In this document: one piece after another, positions 13,761 through 22,096 of the stretch
Layout of the letters: the number at the start of each line of letters is the position of its first letter
How positions within the stretch are numbered: position 1 is the stretch's first letter
Assembly (NCBI RefSeq): GCF_014384885.1
Contig: NZ_JACRST010000017.1
Coordinates: forward strand, 1 to 57,508
Reading direction: 5' to 3'
DNA from: Ligaoa zhengdingensis
Lineage (GTDB): Bacteria; Bacillota; Clostridia; Oscillospirales; Ruminococcaceae
DNA length: 57,508 nucleotides
Program-made: the position numbers and the translations under genes
Notes under the pieces: model-generated
Told to the model about the DNA's origin: nothing
What the model saw: the letters and a program-made list of their open reading frames with translations, nothing else
Databases searched by the model: none

Positions 13761-14768
13761 CTATTGTTTTACTCGTCCTGCACCGATTAAGTGCTGTTGC
13801 CAGTAACTACTACTTAGGTCTGCATATCCTATCGGGTCGCCTGCGTGGTACATCTGTGTCGGCGAAACAAGAATACCGACGTGTGTTACATACGAACCAG
13901 CGTTATAGGTGGAATGGAAAAACACCAAATCGCCTGCTTTTGCCTGCGAGAGTGGCAGATGTTGGGTTGCGTCATACTGTGCTTGTGCTGTTCTCGGTAA
14001 GGAGATACCAGCTTTTCCATAGCACCATTGCGTCAATCCCGAACAATCAAAGGAAGTATTCGGGTTACTGCCACCATACACATACTTCCAGCCTTGATAT
14101 TTCAACGCTTCATTCATTACCTTTTGTGCCAGTTCTCCCGATACCTGCGGAACTGCTAAATACTGATTGACTACTTCCACATAGAACATATTTCCATAGC
14201 CATACCGCCAGCCCCCATTCTTAGCAACGGCTATCGGGTTGGTGTAGGTTACTTTCTTTCCACCCGATTTCTCACGGGCGAAGCTCTCTGCAAGATTAAA
14301 AGTGTGTTTTTTTCCTTTTCCTGCCACATATCCCACATAGCCACCGCCATAGTTATAAGACTGTATCGCTACATTCAAGTCGTCGATACCTTGATTTTTG
14401 CAGGAAGAAAGCAGGGACGCAAAATACTTACACCCCTGCTTGATTGAGCTTTCCGTATCTAAGGAATTAGGCGGTAAACCAAGACTTTCCGAACTCTGCA
14501 TAACATCTTCTGCCGTACCGCCACTTTCTACTTGAATGATAGCAAGTAACACATTGACATACTCGGAGATACCGTTTTCTCTGGCGTATTTTTCTACCAT
14601 AGGCTGATGTTTCAAGACTTCTGCGGATAGGTTCATACCCGTAATGCCAGAAGAAAAATTGCTGTTCTCGTCGTCGCTGTCCGCACTAATGAGGACGCCA
14701 AAGAAAAGCACCAGAGAAAAGAGGATAGGAAACAGACTGCCAATGATAGCGATATGTTTCAGTTTCAT
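13761..14768 (-). CDS. Bifunctional lysozyme / NlpC-P60 cell-wall hydrolase (Tn916 Orf14)
   Basis: 335 residues. An N-terminal signal anchor (about 5-28) precedes a lysozyme-like domain (about 55-190; AIIQVESGG contains the catalytic Glu region and IQSYNYGGGYVGYV the substrate cleft). A C-terminal NlpC/P60 endopeptidase follows, with catalytic Cys in NTSFDCSGLTQWCYG and His in VTHVGILVSPTQ. It locally opens peptidoglycan so the conjugation channel can cross the wall. It overlaps orf15 by 4 nt, giving translational coupling. Both active sites look intact. Confidence 0.92.
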   Translation of the reverse strand: MKLKHIAIIGSLFPILFSLVLFFGVLISADSDDENSNFSSGITGMNLSAEVLKHQPMVEKYARENGISEYVNVLLAIIQVESGGTAEDVMQSSESLGLPPNSLDTESSIKQGCKYFASLLSSCKNQGIDDLNVAIQSYNYGGGYVGYVAGKGKKHTFNLAESFAREKSGGKKVTYTNPIAVAKNGGWRYGYGNMFYVEVVNQYLAVPQVSGELAQKVMNEALKYQGWKYVYGGSNPNTSFDCSGLTQWCYGKAGISLPRTAQAQYDATQHLPLSQAKAGDLVFFHSTYNAGSYVTHVGILVSPTQMYHAGDPIGYADLSSSYWQQHLIGAGRVKQ

Positions 14769-16978
14769 TTTTTCTTCTGTCCTTTCTTCGTTACAAGGTT
14801 ACGGGTTTTCTCTATGGTCTGCTGGTTCTTCTGGACGCTCTGGGTCTGCTGAACCTTTATCCTGCGGTCTTTGGTGTCATTCTGGCGTGTTTCCTGCGAT
14901 ACCACTTTTTCTACATTCTGCCTATGTACTGTCTGTGTAGGCTGGGGTGCTTTCTTATCAGAAGCACCAGAAGATAACGGACGCTCTTTGATAACATTTG
15001 TCTTGACTGGCTCACTTGCTTTCGGAGTTGGAGCTGTGGCTGGGCGTTTGACTTCCTGCATTTTTTCAACACTCGGCTTTGGAATGGTTGAAGCTGTGAC
15101 TGGTCGCTCATGGGGACGGGTAGCTCCCGTTGTCGCTGATCCGTCAGCCTTTCGCTGTACCTGCCTTGCTTCTTGTGCCTTTTGAAGCTCCATACGTTTG
15201 TCAGCGATATTTTTCTTACGCTGTTCCTGCTTTTCCAAGCGTCCCGTCTGTCTGGACTGCTGTTCCTGCACCATGCCACGCTTGAAGTCGGACACGCTGG
15301 ACTTTGCCTTTTCCTTTGCGGAATACACCGCATAAGCGGTCTGTGTCGGCATATCCTTGATATTCTCTTTGACAGCGTTTGCCTTGTCTTTCACTTTATT
15401 TTTCGTATCTAAAACAGCACCGACTTTTGAACCTGCACGCTGTCCCATGCTGGAAGTGGTATTGCCCCGATTTTCTTTAGAAGCCGTATTTTTTCTTTCG
15501 GCTCTCTTGCCAGCAACGGCACTTCCAGCCACCGCACCAGCTACACCGCCCGAAATACCGCCAGCACTTACCGCCCTTGCAATACGGTGTTCCATACGCC
15601 TAGCCCGATGTCGCATAAACAGATACGGTCTGCGGAATATGCGTCGTCCCATGCTTTGACTGTCGCCAGCATTAAGTGAGAACATACTCATTAAGTCGCC
15701 CAGCTTCATGTAGATACCAGCGAAACATACTATCTGCAAGAACGCCACCATAAAGAATGGGTAGTCTGTGGAAATGTTGTAAAACATACTGGAAATACTA
15801 AATGCCACCGTTACAATGAGCGTTATTCCTGCCCGTGTCATTATGGTATTAAATACTCTCACGATTGCCTGCTTTGCCATGCTTTCATAGCTCGGTATCA
15901 TGGAAAGTAAAAAACTGATAGGTAAAAACATTGCAAAGATAATAAAAAGTATCTGGCTGAACAACATCATGCCCGTAAGCAAGAATACAAATATCGTGAT
16001 ACCCAAGTTAAAGAACAAGAGGAAGAACACCATACCCAAACGGTTCACGACCTGCGGTATTGTCAGATTGTTATTGTCGTTGTCCTCGATTTCTGTTTTC
16101 ACGACTTCCTCTCTGGTTTTCCCGTCCTCGTCCTCTGGACTTGCCGATACGAGAGCTTCTACACGGTCTGTCCCGATTTCTTCTGCGTTGCTGTTCCCGA
16201 ATTGAAGCAAGAGCCACGGCTGTTCCACTTGAATAGAAAATAGGCTGTCCCGTATCAAGTCCACGCTGTCCTTACCCTCGCTGTCGGAGTTAGGGAGCAT
16301 GATTTTTGTTCCCAAATCCAAAGAAGCGGTACTGATGTCTGATGAAAATTCATTTATCTTCTTGATATAGTCGGGAGCATAAGCAATAAATGAAGCGGAC
16401 AGCACGAACACCACCACAAAGTTGATAACAGCGTGAAGTGCTTTGCTGGTTTCCCGTTTTATCAGTCCCGTATAAGCAACGTACATTCCCACCACTAAGA
16501 TAATGAGAAGCAGGAAACCAACATAGAAGCCCGTAGAAGAAAAGCCGTTCTCGGTAACGCCTGCAAGGGTCTGTATGCTCTTTCCGATACTGTCTGCCAT
16601 ATCATTGATGAAGTCCAGCTTATAGGCTTCCTGCACCACATAGCCCGTTGCATTACTCAAATACAAACTGATAGTCCAGACAAAGTTGGTAATGCAGTAC
16701 AGCCCGTATTGTACCGATTTTCCGATACCGTCGAGCCAGTTCCACGGAAGCCACGACCAGCTATTATCGACGAAAAAATCAAGCTGGTAGTTGGAAAGGG
16801 GATATTTTGAATAAAGATTTTCTGCGTTTATGGTATCGTCTACAAGCCCCGTCGCATGAGCCACCGTCCCCAAAAGTGAAAGCAGGATAAGGGAGAGTGC
16901 CACCACGAACAGAGCCATTTTGAGAAAGTGGAAAATCTTCTTTTTTGTGAACACACCTTTTATCCTTTCTTTCATCAC
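14765..16978 (-). CDS. VirB6/TcpH-like polytopic channel protein (Tn916 Orf15)
   Basis: 737 residues. A leader helix (about 15-40) is followed by several membrane helices (clusters at about 95-125, 150-170, 185-205, 310-400 and 405-430) and a long charged C-terminal tail from about 460. The tail is rich in Lys, Gln, Arg and Thr and probably disordered and cytosolic. It matches the CD3337/EF1877-type mobilome membrane proteins that serve as the VirB6-like channel component. It overlaps virB4 and orf14 by 4 nt on each side, so the three are translated as a block. Confidence 0.88.
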   Translation of the reverse strand: MMKERIKGVFTKKKIFHFLKMALFVVALSLILLSLLGTVAHATGLVDDTINAENLYSKYPLSNYQLDFFVDNSWSWLPWNWLDGIGKSVQYGLYCITNFVWTISLYLSNATGYVVQEAYKLDFINDMADSIGKSIQTLAGVTENGFSSTGFYVGFLLLIILVVGMYVAYTGLIKRETSKALHAVINFVVVFVLSASFIAYAPDYIKKINEFSSDISTASLDLGTKIMLPNSDSEGKDSVDLIRDSLFSIQVEQPWLLLQFGNSNAEEIGTDRVEALVSASPEDEDGKTREEVVKTEIEDNDNNNLTIPQVVNRLGMVFFLLFFNLGITIFVFLLTGMMLFSQILFIIFAMFLPISFLLSMIPSYESMAKQAIVRVFNTIMTRAGITLIVTVAFSISSMFYNISTDYPFFMVAFLQIVCFAGIYMKLGDLMSMFSLNAGDSQSMGRRIFRRPYLFMRHRARRMEHRIARAVSAGGISGGVAGAVAGSAVAGKRAERKNTASKENRGNTTSSMGQRAGSKVGAVLDTKNKVKDKANAVKENIKDMPTQTAYAVYSAKEKAKSSVSDFKRGMVQEQQSRQTGRLEKQEQRKKNIADKRMELQKAQEARQVQRKADGSATTGATRPHERPVTASTIPKPSVEKMQEVKRPATAPTPKASEPVKTNVIKERPLSSGASDKKAPQPTQTVHRQNVEKVVSQETRQNDTKDRRIKVQQTQSVQKNQQTIEKTRNLVTKKGQKKK

Positions 16979-19425
16979 TCCACCTCATTTCTCTGTACGG
17001 GCGGTCTGGTATCAAAGGCGTGTAGCAGTTCTTCAAAGACTGGGTGTATCTGCACCACACCGACACGCCCGTATAAGTCCTGCAATAAGCATTGTCCGTT
17101 CTCCAAATCACGCAAGCGTTTCTGGTTGTTCTCATCGTCCTTGTCGATACCGAAAAACTCTAAGGTCTGCTTTATCTCGTTTATATCCGTGCTTCTAAAT
17201 GCAAACTTTAAGCCGATATTGTTTTTCAGACTTTCCTTTGACACGTCATAGGCAGACTGGGTAACGAAATAAACGCCTGCCTGCATAGCTCGCCCAGCAC
17301 GAACCAGCTTATTTGATAAGGTTTCTCCTTGTGCCACATTTAAGAACGCCCACGCTTCGTCTAAATCGACAATCTTAAAAATGCTTCTGTCCGAATGGAT
17401 AAAATCAAGGGCAAAGGTACTAATCACAATCAGCATAGACACAGACAACAATTCAATGGTCGTGTATTCTTCAAAAGTGGTATCTTTATCTGGCAGTACA
17501 AGGTCGGCTACTTGAATGATATTGAGCTGATTATCCAGACTGATAGCATTTTCTACCGTACCGTCTGAAAACAGCAGGTGTGCAAAGTCGTAGTCCGTGA
17601 AGCTGTCGATATGGTCTGCGATATTTCTTGATATGGGCGTATCTTCACGGCGTAGCTCGTCTATCACATGGAGCAAGCCCCGACTGTCGCTCTGGGTAAC
17701 GGAGCGTACTGCCTTACGAAGTACGGGGAATTTTTCGCCGTCCCTTGAAGAAATACCCGTAAGGAATGTTAAGATGTCGATTGCCAGACTTTCAGCGTCT
17801 TTTACATTCTTCATAATCACAAACGGGTCAAGAAGCCCTGCATTGTCCTTATCGCTGGTAAGATTTACGATATTGATTTCATGTGCAATCTCTGGGAGCG
17901 TTTCTTTCCAGTTACCACGCTCACTTTTAGGGTCTAACAGAAGTGCTTGACCGCCAAACAGCACCGCATAATATACCAGAAGATTGTTACAGAACGATTT
18001 CCCACCGCCAAGCGAACCGACAAAAGCAGACGCTAAAGCGTTGGTAACTGTACCTTTTACACCTTGACTGGCAAGGGACGGTTGCAGGTACACATTTCTT
18101 CCCGTATCAACAGAATAGCCCATATAGATACCCGTAGTTTCTCCTAACTGCTGTGTCGCACCAAAGCCAAGCCCAGCTAAAAAATCTGATTTTACATACT
18201 GCACATAGTCATTGATATATCGCTTGCTGGCTGGTAAAAATTCAGAATGAAGCCCCAGCATATCCCCAGCAGGACGCACCAGCTTTACATTGAGGTCGTC
18301 GTAAAAGTCCTTGACTTCATCACAACGGCGTTTCAGCTCGTCAAGATCGGGTGCAGACACCCGTATGACGTAGCTTAACTTATACATACTTTCTTTTGTC
18401 TGGTCTAAATCAGTTTCCAGCTCGTCCACGCTGTCTAAAGCGTCCACCACATTTGAGCTGGTTTCACTTCCTGCTTGATAGGCGTGATTATCAAGGTCTT
18501 TCAGTTCCTTTTTCTTGTTGCGGACGGTCGTTAATGCTTTCCGATTTTCCACGATTTCTACATTCATGCTCGTATCAACGGGGAATGTGAATTGCTGTTG
18601 CTGGAAATAGAAGATTTCAGACGACGGAAAATCAAGCTCTCCTACAATCGCATTGACGGTAAAATAGGACACATAGCTTTCCTTGTCCTCATGTTCCAAT
18701 CGTAAATACCGCTGGCTTTCCTCAATCACACACCTTGTCGGACGGATAAGGTCGTAGTATTTTATCAGCGTCTCTTTGTTCAATTTTTTCTTTGGTAGCT
18801 GGTACTCATAATCTTCATAAGCGATACCGTCCCTGCCGTAAAGATGTTCCATGAGATACCCAAAATCATGGATTTCCAAGCGACGCACCTTAAAGCGACG
18901 GGAGATTTTATTTTCCAGTAACTTTTCCATTTTTATGTAACGGTTGATTTCATCATTCGGCATGGAAACAAAATCATTCATCAGCGTGTGGTTCACTTCA
19001 TGGAGAAATTCTGTGAACGTCAGCCACACCGATTTTTTGATGTTCTTCAGATTGAGCTGTTCTTCCGTAACCATGAGCTTAAAGCCAAGAAAAAAGCGGT
19101 AGTCCACTTGATTGTCCCCAATCATAGATACTAACGCTTCGGTCTGTTCGTCTATCTTCTGGCAGGCAACTTCCTTTAATTTTCCAGTTACCAGCTTCTT
19201 TGACTGTTCCTGCATACTGCGGATTGAGCTTTCTGTGGCAATCTGCAACGCATGAATTTTACCCTCACGGGACTGTGCGATAAGCTGTCGGAAACTGTCA
19301 TGCACGATAAATTTCTGCTCTGCGGATAGAAAAGAATAGTTGTATGGTATCAGCTCATAGTAGGCGAACACCTCATTGTCCTTGTTCCAGACAAGGTTAT
19401 TGTCAATATATTTTATCGGGAACAT
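16975..19425 (-). CDS. VirB4-family conjugation ATPase (Tn916 Orf16)
   Basis: 816 residues. The N-terminal VirB4 domain (1 to about 400) includes a coiled segment near 300-350. The C-terminal RecA-like ATPase has Walker A SLGGGKSFCNN near 470 and Walker B KIVDLDEAWAFL near 690, followed by the motor motif FVTQSAYDV. It energises substrate transfer and channel assembly in the type IV secretion system. It overlaps the tcpE-like gene by 23 nt and orf15 by 4 nt. No lesion is seen. Confidence 0.93.
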   Translation of the reverse strand: MFPIKYIDNNLVWNKDNEVFAYYELIPYNYSFLSAEQKFIVHDSFRQLIAQSREGKIHALQIATESSIRSMQEQSKKLVTGKLKEVACQKIDEQTEALVSMIGDNQVDYRFFLGFKLMVTEEQLNLKNIKKSVWLTFTEFLHEVNHTLMNDFVSMPNDEINRYIKMEKLLENKISRRFKVRRLEIHDFGYLMEHLYGRDGIAYEDYEYQLPKKKLNKETLIKYYDLIRPTRCVIEESQRYLRLEHEDKESYVSYFTVNAIVGELDFPSSEIFYFQQQQFTFPVDTSMNVEIVENRKALTTVRNKKKELKDLDNHAYQAGSETSSNVVDALDSVDELETDLDQTKESMYKLSYVIRVSAPDLDELKRRCDEVKDFYDDLNVKLVRPAGDMLGLHSEFLPASKRYINDYVQYVKSDFLAGLGFGATQQLGETTGIYMGYSVDTGRNVYLQPSLASQGVKGTVTNALASAFVGSLGGGKSFCNNLLVYYAVLFGGQALLLDPKSERGNWKETLPEIAHEINIVNLTSDKDNAGLLDPFVIMKNVKDAESLAIDILTFLTGISSRDGEKFPVLRKAVRSVTQSDSRGLLHVIDELRREDTPISRNIADHIDSFTDYDFAHLLFSDGTVENAISLDNQLNIIQVADLVLPDKDTTFEEYTTIELLSVSMLIVISTFALDFIHSDRSIFKIVDLDEAWAFLNVAQGETLSNKLVRAGRAMQAGVYFVTQSAYDVSKESLKNNIGLKFAFRSTDINEIKQTLEFFGIDKDDENNQKRLRDLENGQCLLQDLYGRVGVVQIHPVFEELLHAFDTRPPVQRNEVE

Positions 19426-19801
19426 AGTTCACACTCCTTACTGCCGTGATTGTTTCATTCAATATCTGCTTATGCAGTTTTACGGCTTTTCCTGCATAAG
19501 TGATTTTTGGTCGCAGGGCATAGGTTATCTGTGATTTCAAAAAGCTGTACGGCTTCTTTCCGTCAAAGGTTTTCTGCGACATGAACCAAGTGAGAGCAAC
19601 GGGAATACCAAAGTATTTGAGAAATGCTCCCTCAATCATGGAAAGTGGGGGAATATCCCCAAACAGAATGATGATAAATTCCGTAATCACAAACCATGTA
19701 ATCTGTGTAAAAGTAACGGGAAAGGGTAAGTTAAAGTCATTGATTGCATACAAGACTTTTTCCACGTTCCAGATACCCGTGTAGCTTTTAATCTTTTTCA
19801 A
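19403..19801 (-). CDS. TcpE-family conjugation membrane protein (Tn916 Orf17)
   Basis: 132 residues with two predicted helices (about 32-52 and 62-80) and a basic C-terminal region ending in NYVPDKIY. It matches the TcpE/PrgI-like component that is always upstream of virB4 in Tn916-type systems and is thought to sit at the membrane with VirB4. ATG 19801 follows AAGGAGCTGAAAGAACTTG-type sequence. Its 3' end overlaps virB4. Confidence 0.85.
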   Translation of the reverse strand: MKKIKSYTGIWNVEKVLYAINDFNLPFPVTFTQITWFVITEFIIILFGDIPPLSMIEGAFLKYFGIPVALTWFMSQKTFDGKKPYSFLKSQITYALRPKITYAGKAVKLHKQILNETITAVRSVNYVPDKIY

Positions 19802-19830
19802 GTTCTTTCAGCTCCTTTCAAAATAGAAAA

Positions 19831-19853
19831 GGACAGCCATTTTCAGACTGTCC
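19831..19853 (-). terminator. Short terminator between ardA and the tcpE-like gene
   Basis: GGACAG/CTGTCC with an 11-nt loop and TTTTC on the minus strand, 30 nt upstream of the tcpE-like start. It sits inside the transfer operon and may act as an attenuator. The stretch 19854-19908 contains no gene. Confidence 0.55.
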
Positions 19854-19908
19854 CTTAAAGAGAAATACGCTGTCAGTAGCAACAATGCTTGTCGCTGATC
19901 TTCCAGCG

Positions 19909-20412
19909 TTAATATGGTATCTCGCACATACCTCGGCTTGTTTCAATAAAGCAACCGCCCATATCCAAATCTCGCCCGTAGGCTTCATAGTCAATGTAAT
20001 TCTGTAAGCTGGGTGGAATGTCCCCAAGTGCCTGCAATTCGTCTATGTAGTAGTAGGCAACATCTGTCATGGTTTCACAGTCGGGATAATAGTAAATATC
20101 GTCCTTATGTTCCACGACTTCTTCCAGCGTCCCATAGTGGCTGATAAATTCGTCCAGACACTCTACAATATAGTCGGGAAGTTCCTCTATCATTTCATAC
20201 ATCTCATTGAGTTCTTCAATGGAAACATACTCGCCAATCGCAATGGGAAAGTTGTCGGTATCATGGATAGCGTATTCCTCATACTGTTCATTCAAGCCGA
20301 TTTTTTCTTTCACATCTTCCTCGTCAATGGGGAACGTGAACCAAGCACCGACTAAATAGCCCTCATTGTATTTGCCAAGATTAGCAATATAAACCGCCAT
20401 ATCATCAATCAT
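19909..20412 (-). CDS. ardA: ArdA antirestriction protein (Tn916 Orf18)
   Basis: 167 residues from ATG 20412 (GAGGTGG upstream). The protein is strongly acidic (DEEDVKEKIG, EELPDYIVECLDEF) and has the ArdA landmarks VYIANLGKYNEGYLVGAWF at the start and QNYIDYEAYGRDLDMGG at the end. ArdA dimers mimic bent B-form DNA and occupy type I restriction enzymes, protecting incoming ICE DNA from the new host. It follows a second ardA-like gene by 17 nt. Tn916 has one copy here, so the pair is an expansion. Confidence 0.93.
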   Translation of the reverse strand: MIDDMAVYIANLGKYNEGYLVGAWFTFPIDEEDVKEKIGLNEQYEEYAIHDTDNFPIAIGEYVSIEELNEMYEMIEELPDYIVECLDEFISHYGTLEEVVEHKDDIYYYPDCETMTDVAYYYIDELQALGDIPPSLQNYIDYEAYGRDLDMGGCFIETSRGMCEIPY

Positions 20413-20429
20413 AAGCACCACCTCATTTC

Positions 20430-20933
20430 CTACTCTGGCAGTTCAAAGATACCGTGTTCTGTTACTAAAAATTTCCCGTGTTCCTGCAAGTGAGAAGCGT
20501 AGGCTTCAAAGTCAAAGTAGTATTCTTGACAGTCCTCGGATAAATGCTTGAACATCGGGTCGTTCATCAGCTTTTGCCTTGCAACATCTATCATGCTTTT
20601 ACAGTCGGGATAAACAATAATCACGTTCCTGCAAATATAAAGTGCTTCTAAATTTTCAAACACCGTAAGTAGTGATACATATTCTTCCTGCATATCACTT
20701 GAAAGCTGGCGGTACATAAAATCTAATTCGTTGAGCTGGTACACGCTGGTGTGTTCGTGGACTTCATCAGCATAAGGCAACACCTTTTCGATAATACGAT
20801 AATCCCCACTTTCTGCACCGATACCTAACTTTTCTTCAAACTCGGCAACATCTATCGGCAGGTCGAACCAGTATGATATTGTTTCTTCGCCAGTTGTTCC
20901 TCTCGTTTCCACCAGCACCCTTGTTTCCTGCAT
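20430..20933 (-). CDS. Second, divergent ArdA-like antirestriction protein
   Basis: 167 residues, acidic, with the same architecture as the downstream ArdA: YWFDLPIDVAEFEEKLGIG near the start and YYFDFEAYASHLQEHGKFLVTEHGIFEL at the end. Sequence identity to the neighbour looks low, so it is an old paralogue or separately acquired, perhaps targeting other restriction enzymes. Its first 82 nt overlap the upstream 98-residue ORF in another frame. It probably acts as a DNA mimic like ArdA. Confidence 0.85.
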   Translation of the reverse strand: MQETRVLVETRGTTGEETISYWFDLPIDVAEFEEKLGIGAESGDYRIIEKVLPYADEVHEHTSVYQLNELDFMYRQLSSDMQEEYVSLLTVFENLEALYICRNVIIVYPDCKSMIDVARQKLMNDPMFKHLSEDCQEYYFDFEAYASHLQEHGKFLVTEHGIFELPE

Positions 20934-21148
20934 TGTTCCTCACGTCCTTTCTGTTGCTTCATCACATCTTTTAAGCTCTGGTACGACATACCAAACACAT
21001 ACTTTGAAAAATCTTCTAACTGTTTTATATCATAATTCGTAAGCGGTAATCGCTTCATTTCATGCCACACTTTACGCTTGTAAGAGGGCAGGTTAGAAAT
21101 ATAATCACAGCCGACGTTTGCCTGCATATCCTTAAAAATATCGCTCAT
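20852..21148 (-). CDS. Conserved small ICE protein of unknown function
   Basis: 98 residues from ATG 21148. The N-terminal 65 residues (MSDIFKDMQANVGCDYISNL, KRKVWHEMKRLPLTNYDIKQLEDFSKYVFG) look like a genuine helical domain. The basic C-terminus (KQQKGREEQCRKQGC) overlaps the next ardA-like gene by 82 nt in another frame, which suggests translational coupling. I recognise no function. It lies just downstream of the NTF2-like cargo terminator, at the place where the transfer operon resumes. Confidence 0.65.
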   Translation of the reverse strand: MSDIFKDMQANVGCDYISNLPSYKRKVWHEMKRLPLTNYDIKQLEDFSKYVFGMSYQSLKDVMKQQKGREEQCRKQGCWWKREEQLAKKQYHTGSTCR

Positions 21149-21177
21149 TTCATCACTCCAATCTGATTTTAGGTAAG

Positions 21178-21209
21178 AAAAAAGCAGTCAATCCTAAGAC
21201 TAACTGCTT
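21178..21209 (-). terminator. Cargo terminator, copy 1 of an identical pair
   Basis: On the minus strand AAGCAGTTAGTC/GATTGACTGCTT form a 12-bp stem with two G-U pairs, loop TTAG and a six-T tail. It lies 29 nt past the stop of the NTF2-like gene. The identical 32 bases occur at 24894-24925 behind the other cargo unit. Confidence 0.85.
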
Positions 21210-21238
21210 TATGTATATGGATATAATTTGATTAAGTT

Positions 21239-21658
21239 TTAAAACCAGTTTGTTTTTTCATCTCTAAATTGAGGGTTATCGCTGTGTTGATATGGATTAT
21301 AGTTATTCAGATTGCAACCATATTCTTTTAATGATTTGATTTTGTTATCTTCTGTCCATTCAATTAAGGAAATACCGTCAAATTCTTCAACGCTTCCCGT
21401 ATTCATTTCATTTTTAAAATACCATTCTACGACAGTTTGATTTTCTTTATGAAAGAACTGTTTAATATCCCAAATAATGACTTTACCACGAGTATTCCAT
21501 TCATTAAACCAATGTTTTACTGTTTTAAGATTTTCATATTTAGGACACCAGCTTTCCGTATAAACAACATCTTCTGTAAAAATTTTATCTATTCCTAAGT
21601 CTTGCTGTTTCAACCACATATCAAACCATAAACGAATAATTTTTTCTCTCTCATTCAA
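21239..21658 (-). CDS. NTF2/SnoaL-like cargo protein
   Basis: 139 residues with the cone-shaped NTF2-like/SnoaL pattern: IIRLWFDMWLKQQDLGIDKIFTEDVVYTESW, then VKHWFNEWNTRGKVIIWDIKQFFHKENQTVVEWYF, then a D-G-I-S-L-I-E-W strand. This fold binds small hydrophobic ligands or works as a cyclase/isomerase or dimer module. No specific enzyme signature is visible. It has its own promoter (21690-21718) and terminator (21178-21209), so it is an independent cargo unit placed in the transfer operon. Role in the host is unknown. Confidence 0.7.
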   Translation of the reverse strand: MNEREKIIRLWFDMWLKQQDLGIDKIFTEDVVYTESWCPKYENLKTVKHWFNEWNTRGKVIIWDIKQFFHKENQTVVEWYFKNEMNTGSVEEFDGISLIEWTEDNKIKSLKEYGCNLNNYNPYQHSDNPQFRDEKTNWF

Positions 21659-21689
21659 AATAGAACACCTCGATTACTTCTTTTTTCAC

Positions 21690-21718
21690 ATTATAGCACC
21701 CATACATCAGCCCCACAA
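21690..21718 (-). promoter_or_regulatory. Promoter of the NTF2-like cargo gene
   Basis: Minus strand TTGTGG (21718-21713), 17-bp spacer ending GTGC, then TATAAT (21695-21690): a good -10 with an extended TG. It lies 32 nt upstream of the cargo start codon and just after the orf19 stop. Confidence 0.65.
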
Positions 21719-21725
21719 TAAAATT

Positions 21726-21947
21726 TTATGCACCGATAATCTTATTGAACAGCTCTAACAGTACATCTTTCACACCGCCAGCATTGAATACCAAGCCGAC
21801 AGCAATCAAGGCAACTACCAAGAAACCGATAAGTTTTGAAAACTCACGCTTGAACCCTAAGTAGATACCGATAACCACAATCGACATAAGCACTAAGCTC
21901 TGTGCGTTGCTTAAAAACCATTGATACAAATTTTGCCCGAAATTCAT
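21726..21947 (-). CDS. TcpD-like small membrane protein (Tn916 Orf19 region)
   Basis: 73 residues with two hydrophobic helices (about 16-34 and 38-56, LIGFLVVALIAVGLVFNAGG) and an amphipathic C-terminus. It matches the TcpD-type small membrane component of Tn916-like conjugation systems, which in pCW3 helps form the transfer apparatus. The start is 1 nt after the DUF3789-like stop. The transfer operon is interrupted downstream by the NTF2-like cargo. Confidence 0.75.
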   Translation of the reverse strand: MNFGQNLYQWFLSNAQSLVLMSIVVIGIYLGFKREFSKLIGFLVVALIAVGLVFNAGGVKDVLLELFNKIIGA

Positions 21948-21948
21948 G

Positions 21949-22083
21949 TTATTTGTCCTCGCTTTCTTTTAATTTCTTCATTTCATAGTCAGCTCCTTTG
22001 CCAACACTTAAAATACACATCAAGGCTACGCCGATACCCGTTCCAACAGATACCAGCAGGAAGTCTTTCAATAATTCCCACAT
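21949..22083 (-). CDS. DUF3789-like short membrane protein
   Basis: 44 residues, MWELLKDFLLVSVGTGIGVA in the first half: one transmembrane helix (about 7-26), then a charged tail ending KKLKESEDK. It resembles the DUF3789 family that sits between the relaxase and TcpD-like genes of Tn916 relatives. ATG 22083 lies 13 nt after the relaxase stop with AGGAGTGATG upstream. It is probably an accessory membrane component of the transfer machine; function unproven. Confidence 0.7.
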   Translation of the reverse strand: MWELLKDFLLVSVGTGIGVALMCILSVGKGADYEMKKLKESEDK

Positions 22084-22096
22084 TTTTTCATCACTC

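Noticed and set aside
4925..14832. tet(M) and the Tn916 orf9/orf12 genes
   Set aside because: Looked for in the usual place between orf7 and orf13; no matching sequence is present, only the erm(B) composite block.
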